A stretch of 48,984 bases of DNA. It comes from CAG-238 sp963601575. Lineage in GTDB: Bacteria > Bacillota > Clostridia > Peptostreptococcales > Anaerovoracaceae. Numbering within the stretch: position 1 is the first letter of the stretch; each line of letters starts with the position of its first letter. The stretch spans positions 1-48,984 of the forward strand of contig CAVCFO010000012.1 in the NCBI GenBank assembly GCA_963601575.1, written 5' to 3'. Below the pieces are notes generated by a model. It worked only from the letters and a program-made list of their open reading frames with translations. It did not search any database and was not told the origin of the DNA. Of the stretch, positions 42,326 through 48,984 are shown in pieces. The position numbers and the translations under genes are program-made.

Positions 42326-42997
42326 ATGAATAAAAGAACAGTGAAAAAGGGACTTGCCATAGTCCTTGCACTGGTGATGGTATTCGCCATGACAGCGACA
42401 GCGTTCGCAGAGACGAACCCGTCGGGTAATGTAACTGTCTCTGTTATGCAGAACAATTTCGACCTTTCAGGGAACTATGTCGGAAACGGAAGCAATGTTC
42501 CGATCGGAACTGACGAAGAAGGAAATTCAAGGTACATTGCCAACTTTACAGTTCCAATCAGCACGGTAGAAAGTAATATTGCGAATGGATACAAATATCT
42601 GTATCTTCCGGCAGAGACTACTGATCCTATGGGCGGAGCCGCAAGTGTACTTGACGCAATAATCGCAGCCCTCGATTTGAATGGAGTTACGGATTTTGAC
42701 ACAGGATGGGATCCTACCAATCTTCCGGAATATGGGTTGACACCGGGAGGCTACATCCATAACATCAACAGTGATGGACGAGTATCCAATACTGTGACAT
42801 ACTTCGCAGGAACAAATGGGAATAAATGGGGACGTTCAGTTGGCTCTGGGTGGAATGTTGCATATGGCACCGGCTCAGCATTAAGTAAGGCGAATGTTTA
42901 TACAAGCAATATTCCGCTCACCGCAGGAATGCATATTGTCATTGATATCAGCGCATTTGACATGACATGGGATACTTATACGCCTTGGACAGAATGA
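42326..42997 (+). CDS. Secreted DUF4430-like (transcobalamin-like) protein, small
   Basis: The protein has 223 residues. The signal peptide is KKGLAIVLALVMVFAMTATAFA. The mature part is one domain of about 190 residues: NVTVSVMQNNFDLSG, SVLDAIIAALDLNGVTDFDT, GGYIHNINS, GSGWNVAYGTG and LTAGMHIVIDIS. The order of elements (strand, helix VLDAI, GGYI, GW-x-V, then a strand after a GMHIV turn) follows DUF4430, the C-terminal fold of transcobalamin. Binding of a corrinoid is inferred from that and from the riboswitch. It has no wall or lipid anchor, so it may be released or held by the next protein. AGGAGG lies 8 bases before the ATG. Confidence 0.65.
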   Translation: MNKRTVKKGLAIVLALVMVFAMTATAFAETNPSGNVTVSVMQNNFDLSGNYVGNGSNVPIGTDEEGNSRYIANFTVPISTVESNIANGYKYLYLPAETTDPMGGAASVLDAIIAALDLNGVTDFDTGWDPTNLPEYGLTPGGYIHNINSDGRVSNTVTYFAGTNGNKWGRSVGSGWNVAYGTGSALSKANVYTSNIPLTAGMHIVIDISAFDMTWDTYTPWTE

Positions 42998-43040
42998 AGG
43001 GCAGCATTGAAGTGACAATGCATAACAGATGATGCTTATA

Positions 43041-43080
43041 CGAGGAAACTGTGAGGGAATTCTCCGCTCACAGTTTCTCG
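43041..43080 (+). terminator. Terminator after the small DUF4430-like gene
   Basis: The stem CGAG(G)AAACTGTGAG / CTCACAGTTTCTCG has one bulged G and an 11-base loop, followed by TAACTTT. It is probably only partial, because the large gene downstream has no promoter of its own that I can see. Confidence 0.65.
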
Positions 43081-43097
43081 TAACTTTAGCAAAGACA

Positions 43098-43146
43098 AGG
43101 GACAGCCGCACAGTTGATTGATTCAATCAACTGTGCGACTGTCCCT
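43098..43146. repeat. Very long near-perfect hairpin between the two B12-locus genes
   Basis: An 8-bp stem AGGGACAG/CTGTCCCT and a 14-bp stem CGCACAGTTGATTG/CAATCAACTGTGCG are separated by a single C-A mismatch and capped by a 3-base loop ATT. It ends 27 bases before the next ATG. It has no T-run. Possible roles are RNA stability, a processing site, or a small repeat element. Confidence 0.7.
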
Positions 43147-43173
43147 ATGATTAGATAAGATACGGAGGTAACA

Positions 43174-46100
43174 ATGAGAAAGCAAAAAAGGGTTTGCCTT
43201 AAGATCTGTGCGATGCTCATGTCGTTGATGCTTCTTTGCGTGTTTATGCCGATAGAGGCTTTTGGAGAAAGTGAAGAAAACATTGATATAACAAGCTGGA
43301 AAATAACTACGGATGGCAGCTTCAAAGCCGATCTGCAAATTGAAAAAGAGTCTGATACAGGAGAATACTATCTAAACATCCCAGACACAACGGTATCGGA
43401 CATGAATTCAAAATTGAACATTTTGGCGCCGGAAAGCTATAAGAGATCTGAGTTTAAAGTTACATATGATTCTTTTACGATTGGGCAAGAAGGATACAAT
43501 GGAAAAGAAAAGACAGTTACTTCATCTAATGGAGCATTACAATTAGCTGATTATTTATTACCGAATGCGATTAGCCATATAAACAAATATGTCTATAGCA
43601 AGCAAATTAAATTTACAATTGAGGGCAAGGAATATATTGTAAAAGTAAAGCCGTATTGTGCTCTGCAATCCTCCTTGGCGTTGGTTAATAGTGGAAACAA
43701 CATATCGCGGCCAAAAAAGCAGCTTTCTGAAAACGAATGGACAACGACAGCTGTAAAAGGGCAGGAATATAAGATTATGGTAGGAGCATTCCATAAAAAT
43801 AAAAACATCACCATAAACGGAACAGAAATAGAGTCAAACACTTTTGTGTACCAAGAAGAAGGATCAGGGGCAACCATAACTGTTGTCATCAGTTGTAAAC
43901 CTAACGGATTAGGTGAGTTAGATGCAGAAGCAAGGACATACAAACTGAATATCGAAAATATAGATAAAGATTATTATCCGATTGTTAAGAACTACACTAA
44001 CAATAGCGGTGTAGAGTTTGCACAATATAGCGATTCGGTTATAACACTGGAATTAGAAAATGTAGATGTCAACACAAAATATAAATGGGAAAGAATTGCA
44101 AGAATTGGGGGCAAATTTGTAACTACAGAGTTGGACAGTACATCAAATATTTGCGGAATAGATACAAGGAAAGCATCTATTGGTTTGTTTAATAAATATA
44201 AATGCACAATAACCAATACAGTTGATGGTTTGCGTTACTCAACAACGTTGACACTTCCAGTAACGATAAAAGCCTTGTCCGTCGATCCCCCTGAAATCCT
44301 CGCAAATCCGAAGTCAGCAGAATACAAAGCGGGTGAAAAAGCAGACAGACTAACTGTTTCTGCAATTGGAACGGCGGGAGGAAAACTGACATATCAATGG
44401 TATAAAAATTCAACAAATAGTAATTCCGGAGGAGAAAAGATTCCGGGAGAAACAAAATCATACTATACTCCTGTTGTCAATCATGTTGGAACTACTTATT
44501 ACTACTGTGAAATTTGGGATACGCAGCAAGGAATCACTTGTAAACAGCCTGCTGTTACAGAATGTGCAGAAATCAAAGTTTCTCAATTAGAGTTGGGGCT
44601 AAACGGTGAGGGAACCGAAGAAAATCCGTATCTAATCACAAGTGGAGAAGATTTTGTAAAAATTCGAAAGTTTGTTAATGATGGATACACTTTCGCAGAT
44701 ACGTATTTTCGCCTTAAAAACGATGTACAGCTTCCTGAAGATTGGATCCCAATCGGAAATACAAAAGATGGGAAAACCGATGGAAAGAATGGAACAAATC
44801 TGAATCCATTCAGCGGAATTATAGATGGAAAAGATGGCGATACCATTCATACAATCACAATACCGGAAGGCAAATGCTCTCTTCTTAATTATGTGCGAGA
44901 AGCAACGGTAAAGAACCTAAATATTTTTGGAACGAAAATTGCGGGATATGGGATAGTTGAAAAATATTCTGTAGATTATGGTGCGGATGGTAACTATAAT
45001 ACAGGAGTTCCGACAAGTATTACGATTGACAATGTAACGCTTTTAGCAGGCAGTGCAACTCTGAAATCTGGATTCATAGGTGGGTTTGCTTCCGGAATGA
45101 ATCATATCAATATTATGAATTCAAAGATTGAAGCAGGTGTTACCATTGGATATGATAAAAATCAAAAGCATATCGGTTCCTTTGCGGGAACGTTCAATGG
45201 AACCATAATTAATTGTGTAAGCGCAGCAAATGTATATGGTACAGATGGCGTTGGAGGGCTTGTCGGTATAAAAGGACAGTCAATGGGACCATGCGTTGTT
45301 ATAAACAGTTCGTTTACGGGAGATATAGTCGCGACAGGAAACGGTGTTGGCGGCATTGTTGGCTCGGGGTATGCATCTGAATCTGCACCAAATACACCTG
45401 TTGTCAGCATCAGAAACTGCTTTGTGAGCGGAAATATTACAGGAGTAGACAGTGTAGGAGGTATACTGGGGACAGAACCAGTCTGCGAATGTTGTTGGGG
45501 GAATGGAGCAGGTACAATAAGCAGCAACTGCTTTTACGGAAAAATCAATGCAACAGGCAAAAATATAGGGGGGATTATAGGATTTTTACGGAGTTATAAT
45601 AAAAACCAAGGGGTAGATAATAATTTCTATTTAGACAATTGTGGCGCAGAAAAAGCAATTGGGACAATAGGAGAAATTATTTACGAAAGCCATCCGATTT
45701 ATGGAAAGGACTATGGCATCAAAGAGGGGAGCTTTGATGAAAAAAGTGGCGGATCCGCTGCAAATGATTCAGACATTAGAAATGAAAAAATTTGTAATTC
45801 GCTTAATAACGGGACAGGAAGCTTGCATAACTGGATTAGGGATCAAAACGGATATCCGATTCATTCTGATAAGCCGGTAGAATACAAAATGGTTTTATCA
45901 GGGAAATATAAAACTGAATATTTTGTTGGTAGTAGTTTTGACACAACCGGAATGTCTTTCGTGATTTATTTAAGCGATGGCACTACAAAGAATTTGACGC
46001 CAAATGACGTAAACTTCTTCGGATTTGATAGTTCCCAGCGAGGAATCAAAACAATTACTGCAAAATATGATGAACTTGAGACAAGTTTTAATGTGCGATT

Positions 46101-47571
46101 TTTGGAAGAGCAACCGAGAGGAATCACCGTGCACCTGACATTATACGGGGATAAGATTCACGACAGTGATACTGATGGAGAAAAACATACATTGGCAAGT
46201 AATAATCTTGTTACATGGATTTCGAAGACACCTTATTCCGTGAATACAAATGCTACAGTAAAAGATGTTTTAGAGATGGCCATGCGACAAAATGGCATGT
46301 CATGGTCAAATCCATCGGGAAATTATATCGAGTCCATTACATATCAAGGGAAAATGCTCGGAGAATTTACAAACGGCAAAAAATCAGGTTGGATGTATAC
46401 GTTGAACGGCACACACCCGTTGCTGGGCGTTGAGGAGCAATTCTTGAATGGCGGTGATGATATCATTTGGCACTACACCGATGACTACACTAAAGAGGAA
46501 GGCTCTGACAAGTGGGGTACGCCGGGTGCGGATGAAGTCAAAGATGTCACCACTTCTGGCACTTCTGGATCCGCGACGACAACCTCTCCAACCGAGGTCA
46601 AGGTCAGCGGCAGTACCGCAGCAGCGACCGTCAAGACTGAGAACCAAAGCGAGATCCTTAAGCAGGCTGTTGATAAGAAATCCGCAGAGATTATCCTCGA
46701 AGTCAGCAAGGCAGACAGCAAGGGCGCGGACAGCGTACAGCTTTCACTTGATGTAACATTCGTGAAGAATGTCGCAGACAAGACCAACGCCGATCTGACG
46801 GTGAACACCGAAAACGGCAAGGTGACGCTCGATCAGGAAACGCTCAAGACGATTATCGGCGAAGCCAAAGGTAATACGGTTATTATCGAGATTACGAAAG
46901 TAACCAAACCGACCGAGGCACAGAAGAAGGCTGCCGGCACAAACGGCGACATCTTCAGACTGCTTGTGAAGTCCGGAGATAAGATCATCTCAGAATTCAA
47001 CAAGGGCAAGGCGACGGTTCGCGTGGAGATTCCTGCGAAGCTGACAAATAAGAAGGTTGCGGCGATTCACATCGCAGAAGACGGCAAGATCGAACAGATG
47101 GCGGGCAAGACTTTAACCGTAGGCGGCAAGAAATATTACGAGTTTACTACGCCGCATTTCTCGACCTTCGCACTGGTCGATGCGGAAGAACTGGGACTGG
47201 AAGCCGAAGAACCGCAGGTTGACGCCAAGGCGCTGACCGCGAAGCTGACACTGACCGCTCGCTCCGCAAAGACTGCAAAGAAGAATATCAAAATAACTGT
47301 CAAGACGAACAGTAAGACGACAGCTGCCATCAAGGAGCTGAAAGACCTTGGCTATACAGTCAAGTATCGGTACTATCGCTCAACGAAAAAGGCATCCGCA
47401 TATAAGTCCTCAGTAACGAAGTCCACGAAGACATATATCAATACTGCGGGCAAAAAAGGCAGGATGTACTACTATAAAGCACAGGTTCGGATTTACGATG
47501 AAAATGGTAAACTTATTGCGAAGACTGCACTCAAGCAGTGCAAGTATGCAAACAGAACTTGGAGCAGATAG
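43174..47571 (+). CDS. Large secreted protein with Ig-like, GLUG-repeat and DUF4430 domains
   Basis: The protein has 1465 residues. The signal peptide is ICAMLMSLMLLCVFMPIEAFG. It has an N-terminal beta-rich part, then an Ig-like domain at about 375-470 (LTYQWYKNSTNS ... YYYCEIWD). Next is a beta-helix-like region at about 475-900 with GLUG-type motifs (VGGLVGIKGQS, VGGIVGSGYAS, VGGILGTEP). An Ig-like domain lies at about 905-980 and a DUF4430 domain at about 985-1105 (VHLTLYGDKIHD, TVKDVLEMAMRQNG, KSGWMYTLNGTHP, DDIIWHYTDDY). The Ser/Thr linker and C-terminal tail end in KQCKYANRTWSR. No LPXTG or membrane anchor is seen. DUF4430 is the transcobalamin-like fold, and the B12 riboswitch upstream argues for corrinoid capture. 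The last kilobase is clearly richer in G+C. Confidence 0.8.
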   Translation: MRKQKRVCLKICAMLMSLMLLCVFMPIEAFGESEENIDITSWKITTDGSFKADLQIEKESDTGEYYLNIPDTTVSDMNSKLNILAPESYKRSEFKVTYDSFTIGQEGYNGKEKTVTSSNGALQLADYLLPNAISHINKYVYSKQIKFTIEGKEYIVKVKPYCALQSSLALVNSGNNISRPKKQLSENEWTTTAVKGQEYKIMVGAFHKNKNITINGTEIESNTFVYQEEGSGATITVVISCKPNGLGELDAEARTYKLNIENIDKDYYPIVKNYTNNSGVEFAQYSDSVITLELENVDVNTKYKWERIARIGGKFVTTELDSTSNICGIDTRKASIGLFNKYKCTITNTVDGLRYSTTLTLPVTIKALSVDPPEILANPKSAEYKAGEKADRLTVSAIGTAGGKLTYQWYKNSTNSNSGGEKIPGETKSYYTPVVNHVGTTYYYCEIWDTQQGITCKQPAVTECAEIKVSQLELGLNGEGTEENPYLITSGEDFVKIRKFVNDGYTFADTYFRLKNDVQLPEDWIPIGNTKDGKTDGKNGTNLNPFSGIIDGKDGDTIHTITIPEGKCSLLNYVREATVKNLNIFGTKIAGYGIVEKYSVDYGADGNYNTGVPTSITIDNVTLLAGSATLKSGFIGGFASGMNHINIMNSKIEAGVTIGYDKNQKHIGSFAGTFNGTIINCVSAANVYGTDGVGGLVGIKGQSMGPCVVINSSFTGDIVATGNGVGGIVGSGYASESAPNTPVVSIRNCFVSGNITGVDSVGGILGTEPVCECCWGNGAGTISSNCFYGKINATGKNIGGIIGFLRSYNKNQGVDNNFYLDNCGAEKAIGTIGEIIYESHPIYGKDYGIKEGSFDEKSGGSAANDSDIRNEKICNSLNNGTGSLHNWIRDQNGYPIHSDKPVEYKMVLSGKYKTEYFVGSSFDTTGMSFVIYLSDGTTKNLTPNDVNFFGFDSSQRGIKTITAKYDELETSFNVRFLEEQPRGITVHLTLYGDKIHDSDTDGEKHTLASNNLVTWISKTPYSVNTNATVKDVLEMAMRQNGMSWSNPSGNYIESITYQGKMLGEFTNGKKSGWMYTLNGTHPLLGVEEQFLNGGDDIIWHYTDDYTKEEGSDKWGTPGADEVKDVTTSGTSGSATTTSPTEVKVSGSTAAATVKTENQSEILKQAVDKKSAEIILEVSKADSKGADSVQLSLDVTFVKNVADKTNADLTVNTENGKVTLDQETLKTIIGEAKGNTVIIEITKVTKPTEAQKKAAGTNGDIFRLLVKSGDKIISEFNKGKATVRVEIPAKLTNKKVAAIHIAEDGKIEQMAGKTLTVGGKKYYEFTTPHFSTFALVDAEELGLEAEEPQVDAKALTAKLTLTARSAKTAKKNIKITVKTNSKTTAAIKELKDLGYTVKYRYYRSTKKASAYKSSVTKSTKTYINTAGKKGRMYYYKAQVRIYDENGKLIAKTALKQCKYANRTWSR

Positions 47572-47623
47572 GTAAATTACATAACAGGGCATCAATGAAT
47601 TCAGGAATAAATTGATGTAAATC

Positions 47624-47666
47624 GAAACTGCAGAGTGGGTGTACGCTTTGCAGTTTCCTCGTTTTT
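47624..47666 (+). terminator. Terminator after the large DUF4430 gene
   Basis: A perfect 9-bp stem GAAACTGCA / TGCAGTTTC has a 16-base loop, followed by CTCGTTTTT. Another inverted repeat, GCATCTGCA / TGCAGATGC (47686-47713), follows. Apart from these, the 280 bases up to the next gene show nothing I can support. Confidence 0.75.
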
Positions 47667-47945
47667 GAAAGAAAACATAGAAAACGCATCTGCAAAGGAA
47701 AGTGTGCAGATGCAAAAAAGGAAGGAAGTTATGAGACAAACAACAACCCAGAAAATATAGCTGTTTGTAAGCGCAAACAGTAGCAGGTGATAAACTCCCG
47801 CATTTACAACACAGAGAATTACCGGGCCGATTGCCGGAAACCATAAACGGAATTCGATTGTTTTCGTTGACCATTTTAATCAATGCGCCCGTGCGCCTCC
47901 TTTCATTCTAAAGCAGCTTTGTTTTGGAACAGAAAGGAGAACGCT

Positions 47946-48461
47946 ATGAATTACATACCGAAAAGGGTGTTTCTGCTGGAATGCGGAAAGTACACGGAGC
48001 TCAGCTATGAGGAATTTTGCGAAAAGAAAGAGGAAACCGAGGGCTTCGATGCGAAAAAACGCAAATACATTCTGATTCAAGGAATGCTTTTGGAAGTGGA
48101 TGAGCCTGCATACCGGGAGCATTATCGCATTTGTCGCAGGATGCGCTATCTGATGGAAATGGAGCAGCAGGTACAGATCCTCTCTTTTGAAGACTGCATC
48201 AAAGCAGGACTTGGAAGCATCCTGCCTGCAGAAACCGAGAAATTACCGGATGCCATTGCCGAGGGAAAGGACACGATCCAAAGACTGCGCAGCGCCATCG
48301 ACCGCCTGACCAATGAAGAACGCGCCCTCATCCTCGCGCACTTCTTCTTTCATGCGACGCAGGCGGAACTGGCAAGGCGGTACGGCATCACACAGGCTGC
48401 CGTCAGCCAGCGCCTGCAGCGGATTTTGCGGAAGCTGCGCGAGGAGCTGGAGAGGGCATGA
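47946..48461 (+). CDS. Sigma-70 region 4-like ICE regulator
   Basis: The protein has 171 residues. The C-terminal part has a region 4-type helix-turn-helix: RLTNEERALILAHFFFHATQAELARRYGITQAAVSQRLQRILRKL (landmarks LARRYGITQAAVSQR). The N-terminal part lacks a proper region 2 (no region 2 motifs are seen; instead YREHYRICRRMRYLME). It resembles the sigma factor-like proteins that control ICE genes in Tn916/Tn1549-type elements. The GC content returns to backbone level. AGAAAGGAG precedes the ATG. Confidence 0.75.
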   Translation: MNYIPKRVFLLECGKYTELSYEEFCEKKEETEGFDAKKRKYILIQGMLLEVDEPAYREHYRICRRMRYLMEMEQQVQILSFEDCIKAGLGSILPAETEKLPDAIAEGKDTIQRLRSAIDRLTNEERALILAHFFFHATQAELARRYGITQAAVSQRLQRILRKLREELERA

Positions 48462-48486
48462 ACGCGGAAAAATAGAAGCGTGGGGC

Positions 48487-48515
48487 TTGTGAATAGTGCG
48501 CCTTTATGGTAAAAT
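48487..48515 (+). promoter_or_regulatory. Promoter of the gene at the window end
   Basis: TTGTGA (48487-48492) and TAAAAT (48510-48515) are exactly 17 bases apart. Confidence 0.55.
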
Positions 48516-48922
48516 ATTTCTTGGAAAAAGAGAATACAGAAGATGATTTATGTTCTTTCTCCTCAGCGCTTTGGGAAGGAAAGCGAGGCGTTGAGGTCTG
48601 AGTCAGGAAACATGCATAGATGAATCAGCCGTATGCTGCGTCGGAGAAACGCAGGAAAGACGGAAGCAAGTATGCACAGTGAAAACGGACTGTGGTCTTT
48701 TGGTGTTTTTTCCACACTATGGGGCTGCAGTCCTTTGTTTTCAGTGAAAGACTCCTATAAAAAACAATAAGATATAAGCTAAGTAAATAAAGTAAGCAAT
48801 AAAAAATCAAAATCAAAGATCATAAAAAGAAGAAGTAAGAAATTGCAGCCCCGAAACAGCGATGAGCAAAAATTTCAGATAGAAGACGGATCCCGGATCC
48901 GCCAAAAGGAAAGTGAGAAACG
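48516..48922 (+). other. Long structured leader, no gene seen
   Basis: About 400 bases lie between the promoter and the next ATG. Visible pairings are CTGCG/CGCAG nested inside CCGT/ACGG near 48635-48670. A GGACTG/CAGTCC hairpin runs around 48683-48733, followed by TTTGTTTT. An alternative long-range pairing joins GGGGCTGCA (48720-48729) with TGCAGCCCC (48844-48853). Mutually exclusive structures of this kind are what a riboswitch or attenuator needs. The class is not recognised. Confidence 0.45.
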
Positions 48923-48984
48923 ATGGATAACAAAACACAAGAGAAAAACAATTTTTATCGCAGCCTCGCAGGGCAGCTTGTATG
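48923..48984 (+). CDS. Partial gene, start only
   Basis: An open frame begins with ATG at 48923, after AAAGGAAAGTGAG, and runs off the window. Only MDNKTQEKNNFYRSLAGQL can be read. No family is recognised from these residues. Confidence 0.45.
   Translation, partial: MDNKTQEKNNFYRSLAGQLV

Larger units (their letters stand above)
358..48984. mobile_element. Integrative conjugative element (Tn1549-like backbone), right end outside the window
   Basis: The region contains a relaxase, its ribbon-helix-helix partner, a VirD4/TraG coupling protein, VirB4, TrbL/VirB6-like and PrgI/VirB3-like proteins, an NlpC/P60 hydrolase and many small DUF proteins typical of Firmicute conjugative transposons (DUF3846, DUF3852, DUF4314, DUF6103, DUF6809). 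It begins after tRNA-Leu. No integrase is visible, so the true left boundary and the integration mechanism are inferred. Part of the backbone (17178-25674) recurs as a shortened, diverged copy (31599-41502), so the span may be two accreted elements rather than one. The listed start is the base after tRNA-Leu and is not a mapped end. Confidence 0.7.

Noticed and set aside
42142..42333. 63-codon open frame in the cobalamin leader
   Set aside because: Overlaps the start of the real gene, no good ribosome binding site, and no recognisable features.
47624..47666. Possible fourth ECF motif (CTTTGCAGTTTCCTCGTTTTT)
   Set aside because: It lacks the TATAGAAGGG block and is fully explained as a terminator hairpin of the gene before it.
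1..48984. CRISPR array
   Set aside because: No regularly spaced direct repeats were seen on reading the sequence; the repeats present are inverted repeats, IS ends and duplicated ICE segments.

Overview
The window looks like a chromosome of a Clostridia-type Firmicute. Supporting signs are AGGAGG-like ribosome binding sites, TTG and GTG starts, frequent intrinsic terminators and Tn1549-like conjugation genes. The species cannot be named; an anaerobic oral or gut lineage is a guess. Positions 1-413 are ordinary host sequence: the 3' end of a 5S rRNA followed by tRNA-Glu(TTC), tRNA-Gly(GCC) and tRNA-Leu(TAG). Nearly everything after that is an integrative conjugative element (ICE), or an accretion of two related ones. 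No integrase and no right end are visible.

Region by region. (1) 682-10856 is a long operon-like run of small ICE genes and conjugation genes: an ADP-ribosyltransferase-like protein, DUF6075, DUF4314, a cytosine-C5 and an adenine-N6 DNA methyltransferase, DUF3846, an AbrB-like protein, a DUF4406-like protein, DUF3852, DUF6809, then TrbL/VirB6-like, PrgI/VirB3-like, a split VirB4 and an NlpC/P60 hydrolase. (2) 10881-16395 is AT-rich cargo: an ECF sigma factor, a DUF4367 membrane partner, secreted proteins, a Cys-His amidase and a lipoprotein. Three copies of an ECF-type promoter motif are spread over it. (3) 16418-25572 is backbone: DUF6103, amidoligase, gamma-glutamylcyclotransferase, a relaxase accessory protein, a MobP-type relaxase fused to Sel1 repeats, a frameshifted DUF3991/TOPRIM gene, VirD4/TraG, an HTH protein, a candidate oriT and a secreted fibronectin-III protein. 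(4) 25675-28262 holds a truncated resolvase and a cyclic-di-GMP-type riboswitch that controls two related secreted proteins. (5) 28278-31588 is an IS3-like element with an intact IS256-family element nested in it (8-bp target duplication). (6) 31599-34229 is a second, diverged and internally deleted copy of region 3. It leads into a 2126-residue thioester/VaFE cell-wall adhesin and a full-length resolvase. (7) 41509-47666 begins with a 21-bp inverted repeat pair. A variant cobalamin riboswitch then precedes two secreted proteins with transcobalamin-like (DUF4430-type) domains. (8) 47946-48984 has a sigma-like ICE regulator, a long structured leader and the start of another gene.

How the parts fit together: the relaxase, its accessory protein and the coupling protein would process DNA at oriT, and the VirB-like proteins with the wall hydrolase would form the channel. 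The methyltransferases and the ART-like protein are candidates for protecting the element or acting on a host. The cargo is mostly extracytoplasmic and is controlled by three separate inputs: ECF sigma, a c-di-GMP riboswitch and a cobalamin riboswitch. The most attractive candidate for an undescribed system is the riboswitch-controlled, ICE-borne cobalamin-capture locus at 41.7-47.6 kb. All family names come from reading motifs by eye; no database search was run.
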